This document shows positions 7,808-17,036 of a DNA stretch of 56,635 nucleotides, piece after piece. Position 1 is the stretch's first letter, and each line of letters opens with the position of its first letter. Below the pieces are notes generated by a model. It saw only the letters and a program-made list of their open reading frames with translations. It ran no database searches and had not been told where the DNA came from. The stretch lies in contig JALGSV010000034.1 in the NCBI GenBank assembly GCA_029821755.1, positions 1,424-58,058 of the forward strand. Reading direction: 5' to 3'. Origin of the DNA: Candidatus Zipacnadum vermilionense (GTDB lineage: Bacteria > Armatimonadota > Zipacnadia > Zipacnadales > Zipacnadaceae). The translations under genes were made by a program, and so were the position numbers.

Positions 7808-9070
7808 ATGAGCGAGCTGCGTGCGGGATATGGCGAGAGGGTCATTACCCCACCGCTGGGGAGGGGAATGACGGGGTATGGGTGCTACCTGAACCGGAAC
7901 GCGGAGAGGGTGCTGGATGAGCTGAAGGTGCGGGCGGTGTCACTAAGGCGGAGGGACGAGCGGCTGGTGCTGGTTAGCTGCGACCTGCTGGGGTTTACGG
8001 TGGAGTTTTCGGACGCGGTGCGGGGGGAGATCGCGAGGGCGCAGGAGATTGACCGGGCGGGAGTGTTCGTCGCGTGCATCCACACGCACTCGGGGCCGGC
8101 CAGCCAGCATCTGCGGGGGATGCCCGTACCGGAGCCGGAATACCTGGAGCGAGTGCACCGGGCGATTACCGCGGCGGCGGAGGAGGCGGCTGAGGACGAG
8201 GCGGCGGCGGAGTTCTCGTACTTCCTGGAGGCCATTGAGCCCCTCGGCTTCAACCGGCGACACCAGAACTTCGACCCCATTGATCCGGTGCTGAAGGTGG
8301 GGGTGCTGGAGCGCGGGGACGGGAAGATCTACCTGATGAACTACTCCTGCCACGCGGTGACGCTGAAGGTGAACAGGGCGTGGTCGGCGGATTGGCCGGG
8401 AGGGGTGGTGGCGGAAATCGAGGCGGACGGGCACCGGGGGATCGTCTTCCAGGGATTCCTGGGGGATATCAACCCGACGGCCAACGGCCTGGCGCAGGTG
8501 CCGGACCAGGCGGCGTTCCTGCCGTACTATGGGAAGCTGGTATACGAGCGGGCGCAGATGGCCGAGCCGCGGGCGGAGCGGGAGGAATCGCCGGCACTAA
8601 GGGCGGTGGAGCGGCGGATTGACCTGCCGCTGGCGGTGCCGACGGAGGAGGGGCTGGAGGAGGACTACCACCGGTGGCGGGGGCGATTCGCCGGGAACGA
8701 GGGATTCGAGCGGGCCATGAAGGAATGGTACGGGGCGGCAAGGGAGGCGCTGGGGGACTATACGGCGAAGCCCTACCTGGCCGGGGCGCCGCTGCAGGCG
8801 GCGGCGATCGGGAGGCTGCGGATCGTGGGCTTCCCCGGAGAGACCTTCTGCGAATACGGGGTGCGGCTGCGAGAGAAGTACCCGGCGCTGATGGTGTTCG
8901 GACACAGCGCGGGGAATGTGGGATACCTGCCCATGCGGGAGGCTTTCGAGGAACCTGAAGACTATGCTTGCTACCTGGCGAGCAAGCTGTATGGACTGTA
9001 TGCCTTCGCGCCGGAGGTGGAAGAGGTGCTGAGGCGGGAGGCGGAGGGGGCGTTGGGGGAGGTCGGGTAG
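7808..9070 (+). CDS. Neutral/alkaline ceramidase-like protein (N-terminal ceramidase domain)
   Basis: A 420-residue protein resembling the N-terminal domain of neutral ceramidases. It begins RAGYGERVITPPLG and contains LVLVSCDLLG, ACIHTHSGPASQ (the metal-binding HTHSGP motif, about residues 92-98), NYSCHAVTL and VFQGFLGDINP. Full ceramidases are longer and secreted. This one lacks a signal peptide and the C-terminal Ig-like domain. Many such short proteins occur in carbohydrate-degrading loci of environmental bacteria with unknown substrates, so I do not claim ceramide hydrolysis. The start is the ATG at 7808, preceded by GAGAGGAG. Confidence 0.8.
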   Translation: MSELRAGYGERVITPPLGRGMTGYGCYLNRNAERVLDELKVRAVSLRRRDERLVLVSCDLLGFTVEFSDAVRGEIARAQEIDRAGVFVACIHTHSGPASQHLRGMPVPEPEYLERVHRAITAAAEEAAEDEAAAEFSYFLEAIEPLGFNRRHQNFDPIDPVLKVGVLERGDGKIYLMNYSCHAVTLKVNRAWSADWPGGVVAEIEADGHRGIVFQGFLGDINPTANGLAQVPDQAAFLPYYGKLVYERAQMAEPRAEREESPALRAVERRIDLPLAVPTEEGLEEDYHRWRGRFAGNEGFERAMKEWYGAAREALGDYTAKPYLAGAPLQAAAIGRLRIVGFPGETFCEYGVRLREKYPALMVFGHSAGNVGYLPMREAFEEPEDYACYLASKLYGLYAFAPEVEEVLRREAEGALGEVG

Positions 9071-9080
9071 GGGTAGAAAC

Positions 9081-9178
9081 GTGGAAGGTGGAAGGTGGAA
9101 GGTGGAAGGTGGAAGGTGGAAGGTGGAAGGTGGAAGGTGGAACGTGGAAGGTGGAACGTGGAAGGTGGAAGGTGGGAG
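9081..9178 (+). repeat. Heptanucleotide tandem repeat (GTGGAAG)n
   Basis: About 13 consecutive 7-bp units, mostly GTGGAAG with two GTGGAAC variants, from 9081 to 9171, plus a degenerate unit. It ends about 24 bases before the start of the DUF1961 gene. As 7 is not a multiple of 3, changes in copy number would shift any frame read through it, but the downstream gene starts after the tract. Confidence 0.95.
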
Positions 9179-9201
9179 AGGGCGCGCGAGGAGAGAGATA
9201 T

Positions 9202-9870
9202 ATGAGTGACTTGATGGTGCCTAAGGGGCCGGTGTTGTTTGAGGAAGGGTTCCGGGAGGGGCTGGGGGAGTGGGTGCATGAAGGCGGAGGCAAAGTAGAG
9301 ATTGCCAGGCCGGGGGTCATGTTGCTGGACTGTACGGGGAGCCAGCAGGGCGGGGTGGGGACGCAGGCCTTCTGCCGGCGGGACTTTCCGGACGGGATCG
9401 CGCTGGAGTATGACCTGCTGGTGAAGCAGAGCAACGGGCTGGTCATCACTTTCTTTGCCATGCGCGGGTTGCGCGGCGAGGACGCGCTGACGGAGCTGCC
9501 ACCGCGAGCGGGGAGGTTCGGCGACTACGTGGGCGAGGACGCGCCGATGCGGTCGTACCACGTCTCGGTCAGCCGCTACGACGATCAGGGCGTGCATACC
9601 GGCGTGTCGAATGTGCGGCGCAATCCCGGCTGCCACCTGGTCAGCCAGGGACCGGACCTGTGCCAGGAGATCGGGCGCAGCTACCACGTCACCATCATCA
9701 AGGACGGACGGCAGTGCCAGGTGGCGGTGGACGGCCGGGTGGCGCACGATTTCGTAGACCCGGACGAGCTGCCGGACGAGATCCCCGGCGGCGGGAAGCT
9801 AGGCTTCCGCGCCATCGGGTCGCTGGTGTTGGCGGAGGTGAGCGGGTTGCGGGTGAGGGCGTTGAGGTAG
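9202..9870 (+). CDS. DUF1961 (YesU-like) family protein
   Basis: A 222-residue protein matching the DUF1961/YesU pattern: DFPDGIALEYDLLVKQSNG, VITFFAMRGLRGED, SYHVSVSRYD, VRRNPGCHLVSQGPD and a closing GGGKLGFRAIG. YesU sits in rhamnogalacturonan-use loci of Bacillus and has a concanavalin-like jelly-roll fold. The catalytic role is not established, so binding or hydrolysis of a plant polysaccharide fragment is inference. No signal peptide is present. The start is the ATG at 9202, after a GAGGAGAG ribosome site. A longer frame through the heptamer tract exists but is an artefact of the repeat. The large exported protein at 9959 follows, and the two probably belong to one catabolic group. Confidence 0.8.
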   Translation: MSDLMVPKGPVLFEEGFREGLGEWVHEGGGKVEIARPGVMLLDCTGSQQGGVGTQAFCRRDFPDGIALEYDLLVKQSNGLVITFFAMRGLRGEDALTELPPRAGRFGDYVGEDAPMRSYHVSVSRYDDQGVHTGVSNVRRNPGCHLVSQGPDLCQEIGRSYHVTIIKDGRQCQVAVDGRVAHDFVDPDELPDEIPGGGKLGFRAIGSLVLAEVSGLRVRALR

Positions 9871-9958
9871 GAGGACTGGCCGATCTGCCCTGGCGGGGAA
9901 CCAGCCGGGCCGCGAAGTAGTTATCTCTGATAGACTAAGACAACCGGAGGTAGTACCG

Positions 9959-12900
9959 ATGATGCCCAAACTCGTTGCTGTGGTTCTGCTATGCCTGCTA
10001 CTCGCGGGCGCCCTACATGCCGCTGAGCTGATTCCCACTCCCCAGGAGTACCTGCTGCCCTATGGGCACTGGAAGCTGGACGCGGCTTTCTCCGAGTGGC
10101 CCAAGGCGGGGGAGCCCTATGTGCTGGATCCCTCACTGGCGGACAAGGACGCGCGCATTCAGCCACTGCCAGGGGATGCGACCAAGCCGATCCGAGGGCC
10201 GGAGGATATCTCGGCCAAGGCGTGGCTGGCGTGGGATGAGAAGTACCTGTACATCGCCGGGGAGGTGACGGACGATAACCTGGTTGGCATCGCCCCGGAT
10301 ACACCCAACGACTTTGGTCCCCACGGCTGGTTCTGCGACAGTTTCATGACAATCATGCACAGCTTCCGGCACCCAATGAGGCCGAACCAGCCTTACCACC
10401 GCTCACCGTTCATGGCGGCGCGGTTGACCATCCCCGTGGGCGGGCGAGGGACAGCAACGGAGGCCCTAGGGAACCCGGCGCGGTATCCGCGGATACCGGA
10501 GGACACAATTCTGTATACGCGAGAAACGGCGGCGGGGTATGACGTACAGATGGCGGTGCCGTGGGCGGCGCTGGACTTCCCGGCCACGGAAGGGGAGCCG
10601 CTATTCCTGGGATTTCTCATCGCCGACACCGACACGGGGCGGGGATTGAACCAGCTCGGATGGAACTTTCACGAGAATCCCGGGGAGAGTGCGGTCTTCC
10701 GGCTGAGCAAGCGGACGGACGCCTTGGGGCTGCTGACGCTGAGCCGGGATACGGTGGCGCCGGGGGCACCGCTGCAGGTGCAGTACCGGGTGGATGCGCT
10801 GGAGGCGCCGGTGGAAGTGATCGGGGTGCAACTAGTGGGGCCGCCGCAGGGGCCGGTGGAGCTGCCGGGAGAGCTGAAGGTGGCGGTGGGGCAGACGGGC
10901 TCGGACGTGCTGACGCTGGATAAGGCGCCCCGAATCGCTGGCAAGTGGCAGGCGCGGCTGCGAGTGAAAGTGGCGGGCAATGAAACCCTCCTGGCGACGG
11001 AGCCGTTCACGGTGGCGGCGCCCGCGGCGGCGGGGGCGGCGATCAGCAACCCGCCGGGGGAGCTGCACCGCATGCGGCCCGACCGGGTGGCGCACTCGGC
11101 GCTGGCAGACCATACCGTCGGCACGATCAAGCACGGGTTCGTCACAGACCGGTTTGGCTACGAGCGGTATATCCTGACGCACGTGAAGGACTTCGTGGAC
11201 GCGCAGTTGGAGGCCGCCATCGAGCGAGGCGACACGTGGCTGGCCGACCTGGTGATCGAGAGCGCGGTGGTGTACAAGCTGACCGGGGATCCGCAGTACG
11301 CGGACTGGTGCCGGCGGGGAGTGGAGTCCCTGCTGACCACGGCGTTGGACCCGGCGAAGTTCCCCATCGAGCGGTTTACGGGGCTGGTCGAGATGCGGTA
11401 CTTTGTGTGGCAGCACGATCCGGGCACGGCGCTGGCGCCGCCAAATGCAGAGCAGCGGTTCCTGCAGGTGGGGGCGCGGTTCGCCGCCCAGCCGCCGGAC
11501 TTGATGTTCACCGAGTGGGGCTGGCATAACCGCTGCTGGCATCGGTGGTTCCTGCTCAAGACGGCCAAGTACTGCGCGGACAAGCTGGGGGCGCCGGTGG
11601 ACGCGCGGATTGCGCCGTATGTGGCCTTCCACGAGCCGCTCATAGCCCAGTTCGGGGCCTCGGATGACAACTCGTCCAATTACATCTGGGTGGGCTTCCG
11701 CTACCTGGTGTATTGGGGCATGGTGAGCGATACGCTGTGGGACCTGGGAAAGAACGAGGGGGCGGTAGCGGCGATGAACTCCTGGCGACGCTGCAGCAGT
11801 CCCTCGGGGGCAGTGCCGAACTGGGCCTCGGGGAACGGGTGGCTGACCGGCGCCGGGATGGCGCTGGGGTACTACGAGTTGATGAGCACGGTCACCGGCG
11901 ACGGGCGCTTCCGCTGGCAGGCGCAGCGGATTGCGGAATACTGCTACAACTACGTGTGGCCGCGGCACGACCAGTACCACTTGCTCCGCGACGAGGTCGC
12001 GCAGGGATTCGTCAAGGCGTGGCTGTTTGCCGAGGACACCATCAAGCCCGTGCCGGTGGAGGCGGCCAGCGCGGTGACCACACGCTGGCGGGAAGTACCG
12101 CCCACCCCGGAGGACAAGGCGACGATCGTGGGGCTGTCCGGGATGAAGCTAGTGGAGGAGCGGGTGCCGGACAAGCTGATCCTGTCGAGCGGGACGGACC
12201 CGCGGGGACTGTGGGGGCTGGTGGAGGTCACCGACTGGGGTGGCCACAGCGGGCAGTTGCCGGGCGCGATCATGGCGCTGATGTACAACGACGCGGCGCT
12301 GCAGGCCAACCAGGGGTACTACGAGAACACGCCGGACTTCAACAACATCATGTGGATCGAGGACCTGGGAGGGGTGCCCGCGGAGAAGGAGCCGATGCGG
12401 TGTGAGATCACGCGGTTCGTGGAGGACCCACTGGTAACATATGCACGCATTCACGCGCCGCGGTATCAGCAGCTGCCGGTGGACTACACGCGGGACATCG
12501 TGTTCGTGAAGAACGGCTTCCTGCTGGTGAAGGACTACGTAACCTTCCACAAAACGATGAAGGTGCGGCTGGGGCCGGGCTGGCAGACGCGGGACCTGGG
12601 GCCGCAGAGCGGCGCGGACTGGTTCAACACCTACTACGAGTGGCTGTACTATACCGGGCTGGGGCTGGGGAACGGGGTGCATAGCTTCCGCAACCCGGCC
12701 TGGGACCTGCTGGTGCGCTTTGCGCCGCGGGACGATATGGAGATCAACGTGCTGGACCGCTACGCCGACAACCCCTACCGGATGAGCCCGACGCGGCTGC
12801 GGCAGGAGTGGACGGGGATCGTCCAGGCCGGGGAGACGAAGACCTTCACCACGGTGCTGCTGCCGCACGCGCCGGCACTGCAGGGGGAAGTCTACGCCGA

Positions 12901-13198
12901 CATGGTGAAGGTACTGACCGACGACGACGAGAGGACGCTGGTGCAGGTGACGACGGAGTCGGACCCGGGGCGCAAGTGGCAGGAAACGCACTGGTTATTG
13001 TTGCAGGATAAGCCGGGACAAGTAGCAGAGGGCGGCGGTCTGCGGAGCGACGCGACGCTGGCGCTGGTGAGCCGCGACATCCGCGGGGAGCTCAAGACGC
13101 CGGTGCTGGTGGGCGGAACCGGGCTGAGCCTGGACGGCGAGGACCTGACGGCGAGGGCCGCGAGGCCGGAGGTGAAGGTGGTGTATGAGGTAGAGTAG
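9959..13198 (+). CDS. Secreted multidomain carbohydrate-active protein (CBM9-like domain plus lyase-like toroid)
   Basis: A 1079-residue protein with a signal peptide (MMPKLVAVVLLCLLLAGALHA). Residues about 35-245 resemble a family 9 carbohydrate-binding domain: WKLDAAFSEWP, AWLAWDEKYLYIAGEVTDDN, GYDVQMAVPWAAL. A short beta-sandwich spans about 255-355. From about 370 to 700 there is an alpha-helical region with repeated aromatic motifs (EWGWHNRCWHRWFLLKTAKY, NYIWVGFRYLVYWG) resembling the alpha/alpha toroid of alginate or heparinase-type lyases. The last 350 residues are a beta-rich domain with YTRDIVFVKNGFLLVKDYV, as in heparinase II/III C-terminal domains. Polysaccharide lyase activity is inference, as I cannot assign a catalytic residue. 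GGAGG precedes the start. Confidence 0.75.
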   Translation: MMPKLVAVVLLCLLLAGALHAAELIPTPQEYLLPYGHWKLDAAFSEWPKAGEPYVLDPSLADKDARIQPLPGDATKPIRGPEDISAKAWLAWDEKYLYIAGEVTDDNLVGIAPDTPNDFGPHGWFCDSFMTIMHSFRHPMRPNQPYHRSPFMAARLTIPVGGRGTATEALGNPARYPRIPEDTILYTRETAAGYDVQMAVPWAALDFPATEGEPLFLGFLIADTDTGRGLNQLGWNFHENPGESAVFRLSKRTDALGLLTLSRDTVAPGAPLQVQYRVDALEAPVEVIGVQLVGPPQGPVELPGELKVAVGQTGSDVLTLDKAPRIAGKWQARLRVKVAGNETLLATEPFTVAAPAAAGAAISNPPGELHRMRPDRVAHSALADHTVGTIKHGFVTDRFGYERYILTHVKDFVDAQLEAAIERGDTWLADLVIESAVVYKLTGDPQYADWCRRGVESLLTTALDPAKFPIERFTGLVEMRYFVWQHDPGTALAPPNAEQRFLQVGARFAAQPPDLMFTEWGWHNRCWHRWFLLKTAKYCADKLGAPVDARIAPYVAFHEPLIAQFGASDDNSSNYIWVGFRYLVYWGMVSDTLWDLGKNEGAVAAMNSWRRCSSPSGAVPNWASGNGWLTGAGMALGYYELMSTVTGDGRFRWQAQRIAEYCYNYVWPRHDQYHLLRDEVAQGFVKAWLFAEDTIKPVPVEAASAVTTRWREVPPTPEDKATIVGLSGMKLVEERVPDKLILSSGTDPRGLWGLVEVTDWGGHSGQLPGAIMALMYNDAALQANQGYYENTPDFNNIMWIEDLGGVPAEKEPMRCEITRFVEDPLVTYARIHAPRYQQLPVDYTRDIVFVKNGFLLVKDYVTFHKTMKVRLGPGWQTRDLGPQSGADWFNTYYEWLYYTGLGLGNGVHSFRNPAWDLLVRFAPRDDMEINVLDRYADNPYRMSPTRLRQEWTGIVQAGETKTFTTVLLPHAPALQGEVYADMVKVLTDDDERTLVQVTTESDPGRKWQETHWLLLQDKPGQVAEGGGLRSDATLALVSRDIRGELKTPVLVGGTGLSLDGEDLTARAARPEVKVVYEVE

Positions 13199-13633
13199 GG
13201 AGGCCTCACCCGGCGCACGTACGCATGCGCTTGGCCCCCCTCTCCTGGCAGGAGAGGGGGGAGAGCGGGCGGGGACGCACGGTCGACCCGGCCGCAGCAG
13301 GGCGAATGGTCAACGGCAAGCGCGGGCGGGAGAGGGGGTAGTTCAGAGGGAGAACGACGGGAGTCTCCTACCCCGCCCTCGTTTCGCTCGGGCACCCCTC
13401 CCGGAGCGGGAGGGGCTTGCGGAGGGGAGGAGCCCTGCCCGGTGTCTCTCCGGGGCGATACGGCGGTGGTTCGCCAGGCGCGGGGGCCGGCCTCCTGGAC
13501 GCGCAAACAACGCGCGTCCACTCGACGCGGCCCCTCCGCAGACCGGTCCGGCGTCAGTCCCCAGGGAGAGGGACACAGCACCGCCACCCCACACCGGCGA
13601 GACGCCGGTGCCACCGGGAGGGGAGGGAGTAGC
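13199..13633. repeat. Repeat-filled intergenic region
   Basis: This 435-bp gap holds a family F palindrome (about 13205-13261), a CTACCCCGCC element with a CCCTCCCGGAGCGGGAGGG hairpin (about 13368-13412), the second family E copy (about 13479-13538) and a family C hairpin (13591-13615). I see no gene in it. Confidence 0.7.
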
Positions 13634-15142
13634 ATGATCTACCGACCGCCAGCTCATTTGCGGATGTGGGATACCTGGATGCTGCGCGAGGGGGATCAGT
13701 ACCATCTCTTCACCCTGACGCAGCTCTATGGCAAGCCAGCCTGGGATCGGGTGTGCCATGCGGTGACCCGCGACTGGCTGCACTGGGAGGAGTGGGAGGA
13801 GATCCCGCTGGAGGCCGAGGGGGAGGCCTGGGACGCGGGGACGATCCTCACGGGGACCGCCTTCCGTACGCAGGACGGCTGGGGCATGACCTATGGCGCG
13901 CTGCGAGAGGGCGAGGGCATCCAGCGCATTGGGCTGCTGCTCTCGCGGGATCTGCACACCTGGGAGAAGCACCCCGCCAATCCGGTGCTCGTCCCGCAAG
14001 GCCCCTTCTACGAGGCGACGCTGGAGGAGACCGCCGATCCCACGGTGCCCTGGCGGGATGCGTATGTCATGCCCGGGGCGGAGGGATACGAGGCGTTTGT
14101 CTGCGCCGCGGACCGGAGCAAGGCCCGGACCACCAACGGCTGCATCGCTCGCGCGACCTCCCGGAACCTGACGGAATGGGAGATCCATCCCCCGATTGTC
14201 TCCCCGGAGCGGTACCTCGACATGGAAGTGCCGCAGTATTTCACCTGGAATAGCTACCATTACCTGCTGTTCTCGACCGGCGGCAACCAGCGGCGGGTCG
14301 ATGTACCCTCGCGGGAGCGCTGCACCGGCACCTTCTACCTGATGGCGGACGAGAAGTACGGGCCCTATCGCCTCCCGGAGGACAACCTACTGATCGGCTC
14401 GGGCGAGGGGACAGCCACAGCGTATGTGGGGAAGGTGCTAGAGACGGCGGAGGGGCGGCTGCTCTATCACCACCTCACCGGCTATCGCACGGCCTTTGCC
14501 TCGCCCAAGGTGCTGCGGCAGCGGGAGGATGGCACCCTGTTCGTGGAGCGCTGGCCGGGCCTGGACGGGCTGCTGGGGGAGAAGAGGCTGGACGGTGCCT
14601 CGCCCGGAGAGGTCATACGAGCGGGCGGGCGGCAGGCGGTCGGGGAATGGCGGGTGGCGGGGGCGGCGCTTACCGGGGAGGGCGGGGCGGCGATGAGCGG
14701 CTGGCTGTTTGAGGAGGTCCTGGGGGACTTCGGCGCCTCCTGCCGACTGGACCTGGCGCAAGCCGAACGAGCGGGGGTCATCTTCCGCGTTGCCGAGGAG
14801 CAGGCGTCGGGGGAGGAAGGCGGGGCGTGGGCGATCTCCGTGGACCGGAAACGGAGCAGGTATGAGCTGTGCCGTACCGTCCTGCAGGGACGCGTCGCCG
14901 TGCAGCTCCAGCCGGTAGATATCGTTCATGCGCCAAATTGCGGAAGTTGCCTGGTGGAGGTGTTCGTCCGCGATAGCTATGTGGAGATCTACGCCGACCG
15001 GCGACCGCTGTTCCTGCTGAACACCTCGATGGTCACGGCCTCGGACCATGTGACGACGGGGCATCTGGGGCTGTTTGTGGAGGGTGGGAGGGCGAGGTTT
15101 GAGGAGGTGGTAGTGCGGGAGATGGCGGAGGCGTGGGGGTAG
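13634..15142 (+). CDS. GH32-like (beta-fructosidase superfamily) propeller protein with C-terminal sandwich domain
   Basis: A 502-residue protein. The first 310 residues look like a five-bladed propeller of the GH32/GH43/GH68 group: MWDTWMLREGDQYHLF at the first blade, WRDAYVMPG like the GH32 RDP motif, and DMEVPQYF in the place of the ECP acid/base motif. Residues about 340-500 form a second domain ending VEIYADRRPLFLLNT, very like the C-terminal sandwich of invertases and fructanases. The catalytic residues are substituted relative to classical invertases, so activity on fructosides is uncertain. No signal peptide is seen. The start is the ATG at 13634, with GGGAGGGAG just upstream. The longer upstream frame reads through repeats. 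Confidence 0.75.
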   Translation: MIYRPPAHLRMWDTWMLREGDQYHLFTLTQLYGKPAWDRVCHAVTRDWLHWEEWEEIPLEAEGEAWDAGTILTGTAFRTQDGWGMTYGALREGEGIQRIGLLLSRDLHTWEKHPANPVLVPQGPFYEATLEETADPTVPWRDAYVMPGAEGYEAFVCAADRSKARTTNGCIARATSRNLTEWEIHPPIVSPERYLDMEVPQYFTWNSYHYLLFSTGGNQRRVDVPSRERCTGTFYLMADEKYGPYRLPEDNLLIGSGEGTATAYVGKVLETAEGRLLYHHLTGYRTAFASPKVLRQREDGTLFVERWPGLDGLLGEKRLDGASPGEVIRAGGRQAVGEWRVAGAALTGEGGAAMSGWLFEEVLGDFGASCRLDLAQAERAGVIFRVAEEQASGEEGGAWAISVDRKRSRYELCRTVLQGRVAVQLQPVDIVHAPNCGSCLVEVFVRDSYVEIYADRRPLFLLNTSMVTASDHVTTGHLGLFVEGGRARFEEVVVREMAEAWG

Positions 15143-15148
15143 TGGGAG

Positions 15149-15187
15149 CCCCACCCCCTGCCCCCTCCCCTGGCAGGGGAGGGGGGA
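15149..15187. repeat. Family F palindrome after the GH32-like gene
   Basis: CCCCACCCCCTGCCCCC followed by CTCCCCTGGCAGGGGAG, the same element as at 4729, placed just past the stop codon. Confidence 0.75.
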
Positions 15188-15244
15188 GAAAGAGGAGGAA
15201 GCCTCCCACCGGGACCTTCTGGAACACAACTTGGCGCTGCTGCC

Positions 15245-15275
15245 GGAAACGCCTCCCTGGCTGGGAGGCGTTTCC
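15245..15275 (+). terminator. Perfect 13-bp hairpin, likely terminator
   Basis: Arms GGAAACGCCTCCC (15245-15257) and GGGAGGCGTTTCC (15263-15275) with a 5-base loop. It lies 100 bases past the GH32-like gene and before the next gene. The uridine run is short (the TTT is inside the arm), so termination is likely but not certain. Confidence 0.5.
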
Positions 15276-15420
15276 GTTCGTGCGGGCGTTTAGCTAGGCA
15301 AGGGATGCCCCCATCTTCGACAGGCGAGAACGCCCGTCGCGCCCGACACCTCCACCCCAACGCTGTCGCGTCTGGGGGCCACATAGAGCCGAGTCAAGTC
15401 GGAGAAAGGACTGAGGTAAG

Positions 15421-17013
15421 ATGCGCACGTCTGCTTTGCGTCGGGTCCTGATGTCCTGGGGATTTCTGCTGTTGGTGGTCGGGTTGCTGGGAATGGTGGT
15501 GTCGGCCTGCTGGGCGGGGATGGCTCAGTCGGGGATGCGGTTCGGCGCGAAGGGGGCGCCCATGCCCGCGGCCGGACCACCTGGCGCGATGCGCGAGGGG
15601 GCGTCTCGAGGGCCCCACGTGCCCAACCTGGCGGTCACCATGCCCGGCGGGCAGCCTTCACCGGTCACCCGGGAGAAGACCGAGGTCAAGTTGGCTATGG
15701 TGGCCAAGTACGGGGATGAGAAGGACGAGGATCTGCGCAAGTACGAGACCACCTTCAAGGGCGAGTATACGGTGCGCAACAAGGACAAGAAGGAGAAGGC
15801 CACGGTCAACATCTACTTCCCCTTCCCCGGCTCCGCGGATACCTTGCTTGGCGCCAACGTGATGATCGGCGACCACGAGCCGGCCGGGGTGAAGTACACC
15901 CAGGACGGAGTGTGGTTCGAGAGCGAGTTCGCCCCGGACCAGGTCAAGAGCATCACCGTTACCTACCGCGCCCTGGGGACCGAGGACTTCTCGTACATGC
16001 TCGATCGCAACGAGCGGATCAAGCGGTTCAAGTTCGCGCTGACCGTCTCCGGGACGGAGCGCAAGCCGGACCTGCCCGCGCGGGTCTGCCTGGAGCCTAC
16101 CACGCCGCTGGAGAAGACCCCGGACGGCTGGACCGCGACCTGGGACTGCGACAACCTCCTGAGCACGCGGGACATCATCATCGTGATCCCGCCGCGGTTC
16201 ATGGGCAGCAACGTCTCCCAGCGGGTGGATCGGCTGACCTGGGCGGGAGTAGCCTCGGCGCTGCTCTTTGGGCTGATCCTGTTCACCGGGGGCGTGGCCG
16301 CCCGCAAGCCGGTGAGCGTGGGGCAGTACCTGCTGGTGGTGCTTGCCCTGGCGGTGTTCTTCCCGCTGTTCCTGTACTTGTCGAAGCACCTGCGGGTGTC
16401 GGAGGCCTTCTGGCTGTCGTTCCTGGCCATGGCGTTCCTGGTGCTGCACAATCTTAGGCGGGGGCAGGGGCTGAGGTTTGCGCTGGGGTACGGCGGGTTC
16501 GGGCTGCTGGTGCTGCCGGGGCTACTCACGGCCGCCGCGCTGGCGACCAAAGGGGCGCCGGCGCTGGTGATGATCGGGATGCTGCTCCTGGTCGGGTATG
16601 TAGTGGTGGTCGCGCCGAAGGTGGCCAAGGCGCGGCCCAAGCCGCCCCCGCCCCCGCCCACGCCCGCACCCCCGCCGCCGAGCCCGCCGGTCGGCGAGGG
16701 CGAGGAGACGCCGCAGCCAGCCCCCCCCGCGGTGGCATCGGTACCGGTAGCGGCATGCGCGCCGCCCGAACCGGAGGCCTTCTGCGTCTTCTGCGGGGAG
16801 GCGCTGGACGAGGAGTTCCGTTACTGCCCGCACTGCGGCCAGGGGGCGGAGATCATGGTGAAGTGCGAGCGCTGCGGCAACGCGATCTGCCTGGAGGCGG
16901 GGGCGCCTTACCGCTTCTGCCCCGGCTGCGGGGAACGCCTGCAGCGCCCGGCGCCACCAGCCGTGCCGCCGCCGGCCGCGCCGACAGGAACCGCGGTGGC
17001 CTGCGGGGAATAG
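15421..17013 (+). CDS. Multi-pass membrane protein with extracytoplasmic beta domain and C-terminal double zinc ribbon
   Basis: A 530-residue protein of unusual build. An N-terminal membrane segment (about 11-33) is followed by an extracytoplasmic domain of about 230 residues (YTVRNKDKKEKATVNIYFPFPG, VTYRALGTEDFSYML). About six membrane helices follow (about 275-400), then a proline-rich linker (PPPPPPTPAPPPPSPP). The C-terminus has three CxxC pairs and a final CPGC (CVFCGEALDEEFRYCPHCG, CERCGNAIC, YRFCPGCGERL), a double zinc ribbon. The order of outer domain and helix bundle recalls CreD-type inner membrane proteins, but the ribbons are an addition. Function unknown. A zinc-ribbon tail in the cytoplasm suggests protein-protein contact or sensing. 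Confidence 0.7.
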   Translation: MRTSALRRVLMSWGFLLLVVGLLGMVVSACWAGMAQSGMRFGAKGAPMPAAGPPGAMREGASRGPHVPNLAVTMPGGQPSPVTREKTEVKLAMVAKYGDEKDEDLRKYETTFKGEYTVRNKDKKEKATVNIYFPFPGSADTLLGANVMIGDHEPAGVKYTQDGVWFESEFAPDQVKSITVTYRALGTEDFSYMLDRNERIKRFKFALTVSGTERKPDLPARVCLEPTTPLEKTPDGWTATWDCDNLLSTRDIIIVIPPRFMGSNVSQRVDRLTWAGVASALLFGLILFTGGVAARKPVSVGQYLLVVLALAVFFPLFLYLSKHLRVSEAFWLSFLAMAFLVLHNLRRGQGLRFALGYGGFGLLVLPGLLTAAALATKGAPALVMIGMLLLVGYVVVVAPKVAKARPKPPPPPPTPAPPPPSPPVGEGEETPQPAPPAVASVPVAACAPPEPEAFCVFCGEALDEEFRYCPHCGQGAEIMVKCERCGNAICLEAGAPYRFCPGCGERLQRPAPPAVPPPAAPTGTAVACGE

Positions 17014-17036
17014 ACGCGCCAGGAGGTCCCACCACC

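Noticed and set aside
9081-9178. Coding use of the heptamer tract as a repeat protein (ETWKVEGGRWKVEGG)
   Set aside because: The open frame arises because three 7-bp units make 21 bases without a stop. A good ribosome site and ATG follow at 9202, where the DUF1961 pattern begins.
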